Position numbers and translations under genes: made by a program
The notes under the pieces: generated by a model
Told to the model about the DNA's origin: nothing
What the model saw: the letters and a program-made list of their open reading frames with translations, nothing else
Database searches by the model: none
Assembly: GCF_019317285.1 (NCBI RefSeq)
Contig: NZ_CP079218.1
Coordinates: 3,658,001-3,722,000 of the forward strand
Reading direction: 5' to 3'
Source: Pedobacter sp. D749
GTDB taxonomy: Bacteria; Bacteroidota; Bacteroidia; Sphingobacteriales; Sphingobacteriaceae
DNA: 64,000 nt
In this document: piece after piece, positions 53,351-62,359 of the stretch
Layout: each line of letters starts with the position of its first letter
How positions within the stretch are numbered: position 1 is the stretch's first letter

Positions 53351-54076
53351 TTAAAATGTTAATGATAATTTTAGTGCAGGCGTTGCATTAAAACCGTATA
53401 CCGAATTGGTATTAATGATAGATGGCATTACCTTAAAAGAAAGGTTATCATCAATATTGAAGAAATGCAAACGGGCTGCAACGTAGGCATCTACTATATT
53501 GGCAAAATAAACCAAACCGTAAGAGAATAACACAATTTGTTTATTCCTTCTATACGTATCTTTACGCTGGGTGATGCCTGTTGTTGAATAACGGCTACCA
53601 AAAGGACCGTTAGGATCAGGCTGACCGTTATTCGCGTCGCGATATTGTAATTCTGTTAGCGATAAATCATATTGTTTACTACTTTCAATGTACGACATAG
53701 TAAGCACGGTTATACCGCCATAAATAGCCGCAATCTTACCACCGGTATACAGCTTTTGAAAAAACTGGCTTTTTCCCGCTCTTGTACCATAACCATCATT
53801 TAGCAGTTGCATATTATACAATTGGCCCCAACCCGGTATAATCATCGATCTGAAAACAGCTTTTCTACCGGCAACTTTACCCGGATTAACATACTTGGCT
53901 TTCATCGAATCCTTTCTCGTCATCGGTTTTTTAGCCGCAGTATCTAAAGATTTAGATAATTTAATTTTCGAGGTATCTGCAGGTTTTAACAACGTATCCT
54001 TAACCTGCGCCGAGGCTAAGTTTACAAGGAAAAGTGTAAATGCAGCAACCAGTAAGAAAAGCTTAGTTTTTTGCAT
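53351..54076 (-). CDS. DUF5683 domain protein, secreted or membrane-anchored
   Basis: 241 aa with a signal peptide (MQKTKLFLLVAAFTLFLVNL, then ASAQ), a low-complexity Ser/Thr/Lys segment and the DUF5683 core (AVFRSMIIPGWGQLYNMQLL, then GGKIAAIYGGITVLTMSYIE) with hydrophobic stretches. The start codon overlaps the parB stop by one base (TAATG at 54076), so it is translationally coupled to ParB. The gene is conserved next to parAB in this phylum, but its function is unknown. Confidence 0.9.
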   Translation of the reverse strand: MQKTKLFLLVAAFTLFLVNLASAQVKDTLLKPADTSKIKLSKSLDTAAKKPMTRKDSMKAKYVNPGKVAGRKAVFRSMIIPGWGQLYNMQLLNDGYGTRAGKSQFFQKLYTGGKIAAIYGGITVLTMSYIESSKQYDLSLTELQYRDANNGQPDPNGPFGSRYSTTGITQRKDTYRRNKQIVLFSYGLVYFANIVDAYVAARLHFFNIDDNLSFKVMPSIINTNSVYGFNATPALKLSLTF

Positions 54077-54984
54077 TACCAGTCTAATAACTCTAGAATT
54101 CGGTTTAAGTCATCATCGCTCATAAAAGGAATTTCTATCGCCCCTTTACCGTTCTGGGTTACTTTTAACTTTACACGGGTAGCAAATTTAGAAGCCAGAT
54201 CATCCTGCAATTTTTGATACTGAAAAGAAACAGCTTTTTCTTTTGATTTTTCGCCGGCTTTTAAAGGTATGTGCTGCAGATTACGCACAAGCTCTTCTAC
54301 TTTACGTACAGATAAGCCTTTTTCTAAAATTTCCTGGTGAATAAACAACTGTTTGTCCACACCATCAACATTAATTAAGGCCCTTGCATGCCCCATGCTA
54401 ATTTTCTGATCACGGATGGAAGCCTGAATAGCAGGAGGAAGTTTTAACAAACGCAGGTAATTGGTCACCGTTGTACGGTTTTTACCTACACGTTCGCCTA
54501 ATTGTTCTTGTTTTAACCCAACCTCATCTATCATCCGTTGAAAACTTAATGCTACTTCGATGGCATTTAAATTTTCGCGCTGAATATTTTCGATCAGGGC
54601 CATTTCCAACATCTGTTGGTCGTTGGCACTGCGGATGTAAGCAGGAATCTGTGTTAAACCAGCTAGTTTTGACGCCCTGAACCTACGCTCACCTGAAATG
54701 AGCTGATATTTGTTTGCGCCTAATTTTCTAACCGTAATGGGTTGTATTAAACCCTGTATCTTGATCGAATCGGCAAGCTCGTTTAATGCTACCTGGTCAA
54801 ATTCGGTACGGGGCTGGTATGGATTGGTTTCAACTTCAGTTAAACTTACATGACTGATATTGCCAATCTGCTCGGTTTCGCTCACAGCATTTACCTGCTG
54901 TTTCGGCGGATGAGCAGATTCGCTATCATCTAAAAGCGCACTTAACCCTCTTCCTAAACCTGTTTTTCGCTGAAAAGATGTCAT
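54076..54984 (-). CDS. parB: Chromosome partitioning protein ParB
   Basis: It binds parS sites and spreads on DNA to drive chromosome segregation with ParA. The 302-aa protein has the CTPase/ParB N-domain (ISGERRFRASKLAG, GERRFRA box), the helix-turn-helix with LKQEQLGERVGKNRTTVTNY, and a C-terminal dimerisation domain. The N-terminal KTGLGRGLSALLDD is the ParA-contact sequence. It lies 7 bases after parA. No parS sequence (TGTTTCACGTGAAACA) is seen by eye in the window. Confidence 0.96.
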   Translation of the reverse strand: MTSFQRKTGLGRGLSALLDDSESAHPPKQQVNAVSETEQIGNISHVSLTEVETNPYQPRTEFDQVALNELADSIKIQGLIQPITVRKLGANKYQLISGERRFRASKLAGLTQIPAYIRSANDQQMLEMALIENIQRENLNAIEVALSFQRMIDEVGLKQEQLGERVGKNRTTVTNYLRLLKLPPAIQASIRDQKISMGHARALINVDGVDKQLFIHQEILEKGLSVRKVEELVRNLQHIPLKAGEKSKEKAVSFQYQKLQDDLASKFATRVKLKVTQNGKGAIEIPFMSDDDLNRILELLDW

Positions 54985-54991
54985 CTATAAT

Positions 54992-55795
54992 TTATAAAGT
55001 TGCTGTTCCTATGTTTTCTTCTTCCTTTAAAAGACCGTTTTTCTTCACAATTTCGCGGGCAAGGTTAAGGTAGTTAATGGCACCTTTGCAATTTGCATCG
55101 TGCATAATGACCGAAACGCCATAACTAGGTGCTTCGCTTAAACGTGTATTGCGCTGAATAATGGTATCGAAAACTAGTTCATGAAAATGCGTTCTCACCT
55201 CTTCTACCACCTGGTTCGATAAACGTAAACGTACATCGTACATGGTTAATAAAATACCTTCAATCTCCAGATCAGGATTTAAACGGTTCTGAACAATTTT
55301 GATGGTATTTAATAACTTGCCTAAACCTTCAAGCGCGAAATATTCGCACTGAACAGGAATAATAACTGAATCGGCTGCTGTTAAAGCATTGATGGTAATT
55401 AAACCTAAGGATGGAGAACAATCGATGATAATGAAATCATACTGATCTTTGATTTTCTCCAAAACCGCTTTCATTTTATACTCGCGGTTGTTGAGGTTAA
55501 TCATCTCGATTTCCGCACCAACCAGATCGATATGGGCAGGCAGTAAATCCAAATTTGGTGTATCTGTTTTTTGAATGGCCTGTAAAGGGTCAATATCATT
55601 AATGATACACTCATAAATACTGTCTTTAATATTCCGGGGATCGAAACCGATACCTGAAGTTGAATTTGCCTGAGGATCAGCATCTACCAGTAAAGTTTTA
55701 TATTCTAGTACGGCTAAACTCGCAGCCAGGTTTATAGATGAAGTTGTTTTACCAACGCCACCTTTTTGATTTGCTAATGCAATAATTTTGCTCAT
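54992..55795 (-). CDS. parA: Chromosome partitioning ATPase ParA (Soj)
   Basis: A Walker-type ATPase that moves ParB-parS complexes along the nucleoid. It is 267 aa with the deviant Walker A KGGVGKTT at 11-18 (both lysines, K11 and K16), the switch I region DADPQANSTSG and Walker B FIIIDCSPSLG. It is the first gene of the parA-parB-DUF5683 operon. It is divergent from the flavin reductase gene, with a 180-base shared upstream region. Confidence 0.97.
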   Translation of the reverse strand: MSKIIALANQKGGVGKTTSSINLAASLAVLEYKTLLVDADPQANSTSGIGFDPRNIKDSIYECIINDIDPLQAIQKTDTPNLDLLPAHIDLVGAEIEMINLNNREYKMKAVLEKIKDQYDFIIIDCSPSLGLITINALTAADSVIIPVQCEYFALEGLGKLLNTIKIVQNRLNPDLEIEGILLTMYDVRLRLSNQVVEEVRTHFHELVFDTIIQRNTRLSEAPSYGVSVIMHDANCKGAINYLNLAREIVKKNGLLKEEENIGTATL

Positions 55796-55975
55796 CTATG
55801 TATCCGAAATTTACTTAACGTTTATTTGGGCTGTGTTATTTATGCGTTTTAATTGGCAAAAAGTTCTATTTTTGCGTTGTTTACGGCCTTTTTCACAATC
55901 AGCTAAGATACAAACTATATGGCAATTTTAGCAAGAAGCGTGTTTGGGTTTTACACATCTTATTAACAATTATCC

Positions 55976-56497
55976 ATGATCACAATTATAGCCGCTACCA
56001 ACAGGCCCAATAGCAATACGCTAAAAGTTGCCAAATATTACCAGAAGCAACTAAAAGAAAAAGGTGCCGATGCCAATCTGTTCAGCCTGGAGCACCTGCC
56101 TATAGATGTTTTGAACACGGATATGTACGGTAAAAGATCAGCAGCTTTTCAGGAAATCCAAGACATGATCTATAATACCGAAAAGTTTTTATTTATTATG
56201 CCAGAATACAATGGAAGTTACCCGGGCGTATTAAAAGTGTTAATAGACGCCTCTAATTTCCCAGATAGTTTTTACGATAAAAAAGCAGCCCTGGTTGGAA
56301 TTTCTTCTGGCAAATATGGCAATATCCGTGGAGTAGATCATTTTACAGGCGTTTGCCACTATATTAACCTGCATGTTTTACCCTTACGTTTACACATTCC
56401 GAATATAAAAACCGAATTAGATACAGAAGGCAACTTAAGCCAAACAGATACAATTAAGTTTACCAACGAGCAGATAGAGAAGTTTATTAAATTCTAA
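55976..56497 (+). CDS. NAD(P)H-dependent FMN reductase family oxidoreductase
   Basis: A 173-aa flavodoxin-like reductase of the NADPH-dependent FMN reductase family. It opens with the FMN phosphate-binding loop TNRPNSNTLKVAKYY, and the flavin contact PEYNGSYPGVLKVLIDA (about 75-91) is diagnostic. VGISSGKYGNIRG follows. It may reduce quinones, azo dyes or chromate. A TAnnTTTG element (TATTTTTG at 55867-55874) lies 102 bases upstream. Confidence 0.9.
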   Translation: MITIIAATNRPNSNTLKVAKYYQKQLKEKGADANLFSLEHLPIDVLNTDMYGKRSAAFQEIQDMIYNTEKFLFIMPEYNGSYPGVLKVLIDASNFPDSFYDKKAALVGISSGKYGNIRGVDHFTGVCHYINLHVLPLRLHIPNIKTELDTEGNLSQTDTIKFTNEQIEKFIKF

Positions 56498-56547
56498 TCA
56501 TTTTTCAGCACGCTGCAACCCCAAATATTATTACTCGCCGTGCCACT

Positions 56548-56630
56548 TAAACCCGATGGAAGCGGCACACAGTAAAGCGGACAGCGGGAACTACACCAAC
56601 CTAAATGCTTCAACATCTGCTTTCCTAAAA
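56548..56630 (+). repeat. TAAACCYG/AGCRGGA dispersed structured repeat, copy 5
   Basis: It starts TAAACCCGATGGAAGCGG, has no strong internal hairpin, then GACAGCGGGAACTACACC and AACCTAAATG, and ends ATCTGCTTTCCTAAAA. Confidence 0.7.
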
Positions 56631-56675
56631 TAATAGTCTAATCTTTTTTTGGAAAGCCCAGCCAGCATTTCATAG

Positions 56676-56725
56676 GAGCGTCAGTCCTGCTCCGTTTGTA
56701 GTGCCGGCGTGAAACCGGCAGCTAC
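56676..56725. repeat. GC-rich double hairpin of repeat type
   Basis: GGAGC-gtcagtcct-GCTCC followed by TGCCGG-cgtgaaa-CCGGCA. It stands out from its AT-rich surroundings, has no T-run, and probably belongs to another dispersed repeat. Confidence 0.5.
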
Positions 56726-57110
56726 CATTCAAAAAGGTTTATGAACAAAAAACAGTACTTTGAACTTTCAAAAGTAAAATTTCATTTTGATAAAAACCCT
56801 TCCAAAATGAAAAGGTTTTTTTACTTAAAATAATAACAAAACACCTTATCACACTAAAAAACAACAACTTAAGCAAAACCCATATCTACTGGCATAGCTA
56901 TTGACCACAGGCTAAACAGATGCTATTTATTTAACCTTTGTTATCTAATTTAGTTAATCAGGAAACAGATTTAATTATAACCTATTTTTACACAAAAAAG
57001 AGAGAAATTGCCTTGCGTTAATAGCGAAAACTTCTCAGCCCTTTGCAGTTAAACAAAAAAATCATGAAACCATCAATGATTTACAAAACTTCACAATAAA
57101 TAAGTAAATC

Positions 57111-57152
57111 ATGATAGCTTCATCACCATTAAAAACAAATAAGAACAGATGA
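57111..57152 (+). CDS. Possible 13-codon upstream ORF coupled to the sensor kinase
   Basis: ATG at 57111 to TGA at 57150-57152 encodes MIASSPLKTNKNR. The stop overlaps the kinase ATG (ATGA), the classic geometry for translational coupling. No homology or Shine-Dalgarno sequence supports translation, so it may be accidental. Confidence 0.25.
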   Translation: MIASSPLKTNKNR

Positions 57153-58900
57153 AAATAAAAACCAAGCTTCGCCTCGGATTCGGGTTTCTCTTTATAATCG
57201 TTTTATCATTCGGATTGATTGCGCTCTTTTTCTTAAACGAGCTTTCCAATAAATCAAAAGTAATTCTTAAAGACAACTATAAATCATTGAAATATGTTGC
57301 TGCTATGCGGAATGTAATCGATCAGAACCGACTTCCATTAAGCAGCACTCAATTGACTGTATTTAAAGAAAACTTGCAAAACGAAGGATTAAACATTACG
57401 GAATCCGGCGAAAAAATAGCTTTCCAGAAATTAGAAGCGGCTTTTAACATATTAAACAGCCAGCAATCGTTAACCATCAAAGAAAATAGCATTAAAAATT
57501 TACGTGTTGCGTTACAAAATATTGAACAGGTAAATATGAAGGCCATTTACGATAAAAATGAGTTGGCTAATGAAACCTCATCAAGGGCAAACCTCTATAT
57601 TATGATTGCCGCGACATTGAGTTTTATCATCCTTTTTACATTTATTGTCAATTTCCCGGGTTTTGTAGCCAATCCACTTGCCGAGTTTAGTGCAGCAATT
57701 AAGCAAATCAGTCGTAAAAATTATAAACAGCGTTTGCACTTCGAAAACGAAGATGAATTTACAGAACTGGCCAACTCCTTTAACGGAATGGTGGTTAAAT
57801 TAAATGAATGGGAAAACAGTAACTTATCTAAAATCAAATCCGAAAAGTCGCGCATTGAAGCCATTATTGCACAAATGCAGGATGCCATTATCGGCTTAAA
57901 TGAGAAAGGTGAAGTGCTTTTTTTAAACCATCTGGCTGCAAAACTGATGAGTTTGGATGAAGACAAGGTTATTGGTCAAAATGTAGCCGAACTGATACAA
58001 AAAAATGAGTTGCTCAAAAGGATTATTAAACCTGACACCAATGACAATACCTTAAAAATTTATACTGACGATAAAGAATCTTATTTCCTGCTGGAAAATC
58101 GCGAAATCATCATCCCAAATTATGAAGAGCAGGATGATAGCACATTAATTGCCTCATCTAAATCTGCGGGAAGCGTTTACACCTTAAAAAATATTACGCA
58201 GTTTAAAGAGCTTGATGAAGCCAAAACAAATTTTATTGCAACCGTTTCCCATGAGCTGAAAACACCGCTTTCATCGATTAAAATGAGTTTGAAATTGCTC
58301 AACGATGAGCGTGTGGGCATGATGAACGAAGAGCAGCACGAGTTACTTAACCACATTAAAGAGGATAGCGACAGATTATTAAAAATTACCAGCGAACTGC
58401 TTGATCTTTCGCAGGTAGAAACCGGCAATTTAAAACTCACATTTGCTGTAACCAAACCTGAAGAAATTGTGAGTTATGCGATTGATGCTGTTAAATTCCA
58501 GGCTGAACAGAAATTGATTCAACTGGTGCTTAACTGCGACCAAAACTTACCAAATGTAAATGCCGATATTCAGAAAACTGCCTGGGTAATGGTTAACTTT
58601 TTATCTAATGCCTTGCGTTACAGTTCAGAAAAATCGAAGGTAATTATTGATGTGTTGCAAAAAGACAATTTTATTGAATTCTCTGTCCGTGATTTTGGAA
58701 AAGGCATTGACGAAAAATACCAAAAAAGACTATTCGACAGGTATTTTCAGGTACCAACTGATGGTCAGAATAAATCAGGTTCCGGATTGGGGCTTGCCAT
58801 TTCTAAAGATTTTATCGAAGCAGAAAACGGAAAAATATGGGTAATAAGCGCCATTGGTGAGGGCAGCAAGTTTTGTTTTAGTTTACCAGTTGCAGAGTAG
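57149..58900 (+). CDS. Sensor histidine kinase (HAMP-PAS-HisKA-HATPase), no adjacent response regulator
   Basis: A 583-aa membrane kinase. The first helix is at about 8-30 and the second at about 150-172, enclosing a helical sensor domain. HAMP (NPLAEFSAAIKQISRKNYKQ) and a PAS domain (MQDAIIGLNEKGEVLFLNHL) follow. HisKA carries H368 in VSHELKTPLSSIKM. The ATPase has the N box NFLSNALRYS, G1 DFGKGID and G2 SGSGLGLAI. The overall look is like Bacteroidota kinases often found beside Kdp potassium genes, but no kdp or regulator gene is here. It is therefore an orphan in this window. Confidence 0.93.
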   Translation: MKIKTKLRLGFGFLFIIVLSFGLIALFFLNELSNKSKVILKDNYKSLKYVAAMRNVIDQNRLPLSSTQLTVFKENLQNEGLNITESGEKIAFQKLEAAFNILNSQQSLTIKENSIKNLRVALQNIEQVNMKAIYDKNELANETSSRANLYIMIAATLSFIILFTFIVNFPGFVANPLAEFSAAIKQISRKNYKQRLHFENEDEFTELANSFNGMVVKLNEWENSNLSKIKSEKSRIEAIIAQMQDAIIGLNEKGEVLFLNHLAAKLMSLDEDKVIGQNVAELIQKNELLKRIIKPDTNDNTLKIYTDDKESYFLLENREIIIPNYEEQDDSTLIASSKSAGSVYTLKNITQFKELDEAKTNFIATVSHELKTPLSSIKMSLKLLNDERVGMMNEEQHELLNHIKEDSDRLLKITSELLDLSQVETGNLKLTFAVTKPEEIVSYAIDAVKFQAEQKLIQLVLNCDQNLPNVNADIQKTAWVMVNFLSNALRYSSEKSKVIIDVLQKDNFIEFSVRDFGKGIDEKYQKRLFDRYFQVPTDGQNKSGSGLGLAISKDFIEAENGKIWVISAIGEGSKFCFSLPVAE

Positions 58901-58912
58901 ATTCTATTTCTT

Positions 58913-58960
58913 TTAACCGCAAAGGGCGCAAAGTTTACGCAGAGGACACAGAGAAAATTT
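58913..58960. repeat. Lexical repeat AACCGCAAAGGGCGCAAAG
   Basis: AACCGCAAAGGGCGCAAAG, then TTTACGCAGAGGACACAGAG starts about 15 bases after the kinase stop. It is related to the tracts at 10556 and 24236. Confidence 0.55.
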
Positions 58961-59009
58961 GTGAGATAGAAAATGGTCAATAGGCGATTGCAACGCCACC
59001 CGCCCAACG

Positions 59010-59486
59010 CTAAACGATGTATGGTTCCATTTCCTTATCAATGCTTTTACGCAATTCCATTAATTTAATGGCATAACCATGCATGGCAATTTCTTTTTCG
59101 GTTTTGGGTTTAAAAGCCGGAATTGCCTTTGGCTGCCCATTGTCATCTACTGCGACAAACACAATAATACAGTGTGTGTTCTTCACAAAATCGGTTTGAC
59201 CTACTGGTTTAGAAAAAGCATCAACGGCAATATGCATACTGGTTTTACCCGTATAAATAATGCGTGCTTCCATTTTAACCAGATGCCCGATATGAACCGG
59301 ATGAAAAAACCTGATGCCACCCACATAAACCGTTACACAATAGGTTTGGCTCCACTGCAAGGCACAGGCAAAAGCAGCCTGATCAATCCACTTCATCATC
59401 ATCCCACCATGCACCTTACCTCCATAGTTAACATCAGAGGGTTCGCTTAAAAATTGAAGTTCGATGTGGTTTTTGGTTCTGGCCAT
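59010..59486 (-). CDS. Acyl-CoA thioesterase (hotdog fold, YciA/BACH-type)
   Basis: A 158-aa enzyme that hydrolyses acyl-CoA. The hotdog helix with its catalytic and binding residues is GGKVHGGMMMKWIDQAAFAC (about 22-41). VGGIRFFHPVHIGHLVKMEA and YTGKTSMHIAVDAF follow. The C-terminal FVAVDDNGQPKAIPAFKPKT is characteristic of the YciA group. The substrate chain length is unknown. It is a single gene. Confidence 0.93.
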   Translation of the reverse strand: MARTKNHIELQFLSEPSDVNYGGKVHGGMMMKWIDQAAFACALQWSQTYCVTVYVGGIRFFHPVHIGHLVKMEARIIYTGKTSMHIAVDAFSKPVGQTDFVKNTHCIIVFVAVDDNGQPKAIPAFKPKTEKEIAMHGYAIKLMELRKSIDKEMEPYIV

Positions 59487-60005
59487 GGTAATAATGCTTG
59501 GTTTAACGGTTTCGCTAAGATATTATAAAATAAGATATTTTTCTGCGGTCAGCTGTTATGATCTGTTAAGGTGACCCGGCACAATAAACTATAAAACACA
59601 AAAAACAGTCACGCAGAGTTAAGATGATTACCGCAAATTGATTGTTTTTTCTGCGGTAATCTGTGAAATTCTCGGGAAGTAAACTTACCTGAAGTCGTCA
59701 TCATGAGTTCATCTCAGGATCTAACTGGCATAATGGATACTAAAACAAGCTACCATTGACAGGATACCAATAGAAAGGTCGTCATCTCGACTGTAGCGCA
59801 GCGAAATGGAGAGATCTATTTAGTTAGATTTTGCTTCGCAGAGCCTTCGGGTTCTCGACTGCGTTGCACTCCGCTCGAAATGACGGTAACTCAAGGGATT
59901 TTTACGCGTAGATTAATACTGTCATTTATATTGATTTTTATGAAATAAATTAACCCTCAGGATGATGAACGATATAAAAATCGGGACGGGATGAAGTGCT
60001 GTGAG
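59487..60005. other. Gap before the DUF2130 gene
   Basis: It contains ACGCAGAG/TCTGCGGTAATCTGTG lexical words (59600-59672) and the third copy of the 110-bp inverted-end element (59778-59886). No coding frame is supported. Confidence 0.6.
59778..59886 (-). repeat. Dispersed ~110-bp element with inverted ends, copy 3
   Basis: GTCGTCATCTCGACTGTAGC, AGCGAAATGGAGAGATCTAT, TTTTGCTTCGCAGAGCC, TCTCGACTGCGTTGCACTCC and CGAAATGACGG: same order and orientation as the copy at 15966. Confidence 0.85.
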
Positions 60006-61259
60006 TTACTCTAAAAGCAAAGTATCATCGTCATCGTCGGTTAAACTCAATTGCACACTATCGCTACCTGCGATTCCTTCTATAGAACCACGGATATGTG
60101 TGGCGTTTAACAATACTTTCTCCAATTGTTTTTCGCGTGCTTTCCATAAACGTTCCATCGCATCGCGTTCGCGCTGTATGGATAGTTTCATGCTCATAAA
60201 ACCCTCCCTGATTGCCTTCCATTGTTCAGAAAACTCTGCGCCCATTAAGTAATCGTACAACATATGCATTTTCTCGCCACGGTTTTCCTGCGATTTTACC
60301 GCACCTGCCAAGCGTAAAATACCTTCACGCAAAACATAGGCTACGGCATTTACTTCTTCAAAAGAACAGATCCAAACCCCATCACGTTGTCCGAAACAAT
60401 CCATGCCCTTCGGATAACATTGACTCACAATTACCGCAACATCAATGCCCATGCTGCGCATATCTTTCTTCAGTTTTTCGATCCAGTCGCCACCAAAATC
60501 TTTGGTACGTTTGCTTTCGTAAATAATTTTACCACATTCCTGTCCAAATTGATTACGCACCACCTGTACACAATCTGCCCCACGCACACCTTTACCAACT
60601 TCTTCAATTAAATCAAAAGGGTAATTAACACGAAGCAGCTCTTCCAAAATCAATTCCTGCACTTCGCCCTGCAATTGCATACTACCCTGCTCGGCTTTGC
60701 GTTTCATCTCTTCGGCCAGTTTTTTCTGATCGTCGAGCTGTTTTTCCAATTCCTTTAAACGCAATTGATGTTCAGTATCTTTAATGCTATTCTTTTCTGC
60801 CTCTTGTTTACGAATCTGTTCTACCAACTCATTACGCTGTTCTTGCATTTTACGTTGAAAAGCAAGTTCCATTTCTTCTTCCTTTACTTTAAGACTTTCC
60901 TCGCGACGTAAAAACTCCAGTTCTTTTTCACGGGCCAGCTTTAATTTTTCGGCATTATCTTTCGCATTACCTTCCAGCATTTGCAGTTTGGTTTCGAAAT
61001 CGGCCGAAATACTTTTCCGCAGGTTCTCCTCTAGGCTATCCTTAAGTTTGGTCTTCTCTTCGTTAAGTTTAGCCTCAAAAGCTTTCAGCTGTTGCTGTTT
61101 TTCTGACTCGAAAACCTGCAGCTTACGCTGATATTCTTCATCTTTCTGCCTTGCATAAGCAGCCGCTTTCTCACGTAACTCTTTCTTATAATCTTCGGCC
61201 ATGGCTTCTTCCATCGGAAAAACATGGGCACAATTGGGACATTTTATTTCGGTAGGCAT
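60006..61259 (-). CDS. DUF2130 coiled-coil protein with a nuclease-like core
   Basis: A 417-aa cytoplasmic protein. It starts with a CxxC pair (KCPNCAHVF, C7 and C10) of zinc-ribbon type, then a very charged coiled coil to about residue 200. The DUF2130 core follows. It contains GADCVQVV with D229, and IIYESKRTKDF with E248 and K250. The D...ExK spacing and the surrounding beta strands resemble a PD-(D/E)XK nuclease site. The family is widespread and uncharacterised. It stands alone, with a -7 element TATCTTTG (complement of 61295-61302) upstream. Confidence 0.85.
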   Translation of the reverse strand: MPTEIKCPNCAHVFPMEEAMAEDYKKELREKAAAYARQKDEEYQRKLQVFESEKQQQLKAFEAKLNEEKTKLKDSLEENLRKSISADFETKLQMLEGNAKDNAEKLKLAREKELEFLRREESLKVKEEEMELAFQRKMQEQRNELVEQIRKQEAEKNSIKDTEHQLRLKELEKQLDDQKKLAEEMKRKAEQGSMQLQGEVQELILEELLRVNYPFDLIEEVGKGVRGADCVQVVRNQFGQECGKIIYESKRTKDFGGDWIEKLKKDMRSMGIDVAVIVSQCYPKGMDCFGQRDGVWICSFEEVNAVAYVLREGILRLAGAVKSQENRGEKMHMLYDYLMGAEFSEQWKAIREGFMSMKLSIQRERDAMERLWKAREKQLEKVLLNATHIRGSIEGIAGSDSVQLSLTDDDDDTLLLE

Positions 61260-61348
61260 ACATTATTTTTTACTGCAGTAAATACTGTGGATTACAAAGA
61301 TATTAAAGCTTTTTATGAATCTGTAAAGGAGTTTTGCACCATCATACC

Positions 61349-61729
61349 TTAAAGCACTTTCGATCTGATTTCATGACCAGCGGCAAGGATTTTACTAACA
61401 GGGCATTTTGCTGCAATTTCTTCCAGTCTGATTTTCTGTTCTTCGGTAAGCACACCGGTACAGGTAATTTCTTCCAAAAATATTGTTTCACCGTTTTCGG
61501 TATCAATGTTTACTTCCACCTCGATTTTATCAATAGGCCATTCTTTTCTATCGGCATACATCCTTAAGGTGATCGCTACACACGAGGCTAAGGAGGCCAT
61601 TAATAATCCTTTAGGGGCAAAACCTTTATGTGTTCCTCCTAACTCCAAAGGTTCGTCTACTATAATATCATGAGAACCATTGGTTACCGAACAGGCATAA
61701 TGTTCTTTATTTATTGTTGCTTTTACCAT
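61349..61729 (-). CDS. OsmC family protein (YhfA-like)
   Basis: A 126-aa stress protein of the OsmC/Ohr fold. The central helix holds GGTHKGFAPKGLLMASLASC (about 33-52), whose cysteine is the reactive residue. A late AAKCPVSKILAAG provides the second conserved cysteine of the YhfA subgroup. Members detoxify organic hydroperoxides or act on acyl groups. The YhfA branch is of unknown substrate. Single gene. Confidence 0.9.
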   Translation of the reverse strand: MVKATINKEHYACSVTNGSHDIIVDEPLELGGTHKGFAPKGLLMASLASCVAITLRMYADRKEWPIDKIEVEVNIDTENGETIFLEEITCTGVLTEEQKIRLEEIAAKCPVSKILAAGHEIRSKVL

Positions 61730-61968
61730 GTAAATTGTTTTTAGTATTTCAAATATTGTGCTTTAACTTTAAACTTAGGTAAAAGTCTGGTCTTTTTTTA
61801 AACAGATGTTGGAATTTACAGCAGGGGCAATTCCGTCATTTGCAATAATTCTTAATTTCATTCAGGAGTTACTCCTTGTTGTTAGGCATTAAGAACGATG
61901 CTAATTCCAATTCAAAAAACATGAAACATTATAACGTGCTAATTGTTGCTTTTAAAAAACACTACTAT

Positions 61969-62334
61969 ATGAAATACAGAAAGTTAATCGGAAAATATTT
62001 AAAGCACGAATCGGATAACAGTGCAAAAATAGCTCTTGCCTTAGTGGCTGGTTTAGCAGCTGGCGCAGTAATTAGTATTTTATTTGCTCCGGATAGCGGT
62101 GCAGGCACGCGTGGAAAAATTGCTGGCGGGGCCAAAAACCTGCGTTATGGCTTCCAAGATAAATATAACCTGTTAAAAGAGAAAGTTTTTGGCGTAGAAG
62201 CCATTGAAGAAGACATTGTTGAACATGAAGTGCCTCATTTTAAACACACGGTTGCTAAAAAACGTAAATCAGATGTGAAAGAGATTCTGGAAAATGCCCA
62301 TGAAAATGGTCAGGTACAGGAAGGACAAGGATAA
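61969..62334 (+). CDS. YtxH domain-containing protein
   Basis: A 121-aa protein with one membrane helix and the YtxH signature ALVAGLAAGAVISILFAPDS followed by GAGTRGKIAGGAKNL. The ATG at 61969 (MKYRKLIGKYLKHESDNSAK) was preferred over in-frame ATGs at 61876 and 61921, because the upstream residues are not like the family. The C-terminal part is charged and helical. Related small proteins are general-stress proteins in Firmicutes. The function is unknown here. Confidence 0.8.
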   Translation: MKYRKLIGKYLKHESDNSAKIALALVAGLAAGAVISILFAPDSGAGTRGKIAGGAKNLRYGFQDKYNLLKEKVFGVEAIEEDIVEHEVPHFKHTVAKKRKSDVKEILENAHENGQVQEGQG

Positions 62335-62359
62335 CGTTATAAAGAGATCAATGTGTCAT

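Larger units (their letters stand above)
56498..57148. other. Long repeat-bearing gap before the sensor kinase
   Basis: It contains a TAAACCYG/AGCRGGA repeat (56548-56630), a hairpin pair at about 56676-56725, an AT-rich inert stretch and, at the right end, two tiny open frames in the kinase leader (57064-57099 and 57111-57152). No larger gene is supported. Confidence 0.6.

Noticed and set aside
54061..55975. parS sites near parAB
   Set aside because: No close match to TGTTTCACGTGAAACA was seen in or around the operon. Sites may lie elsewhere on the chromosome.
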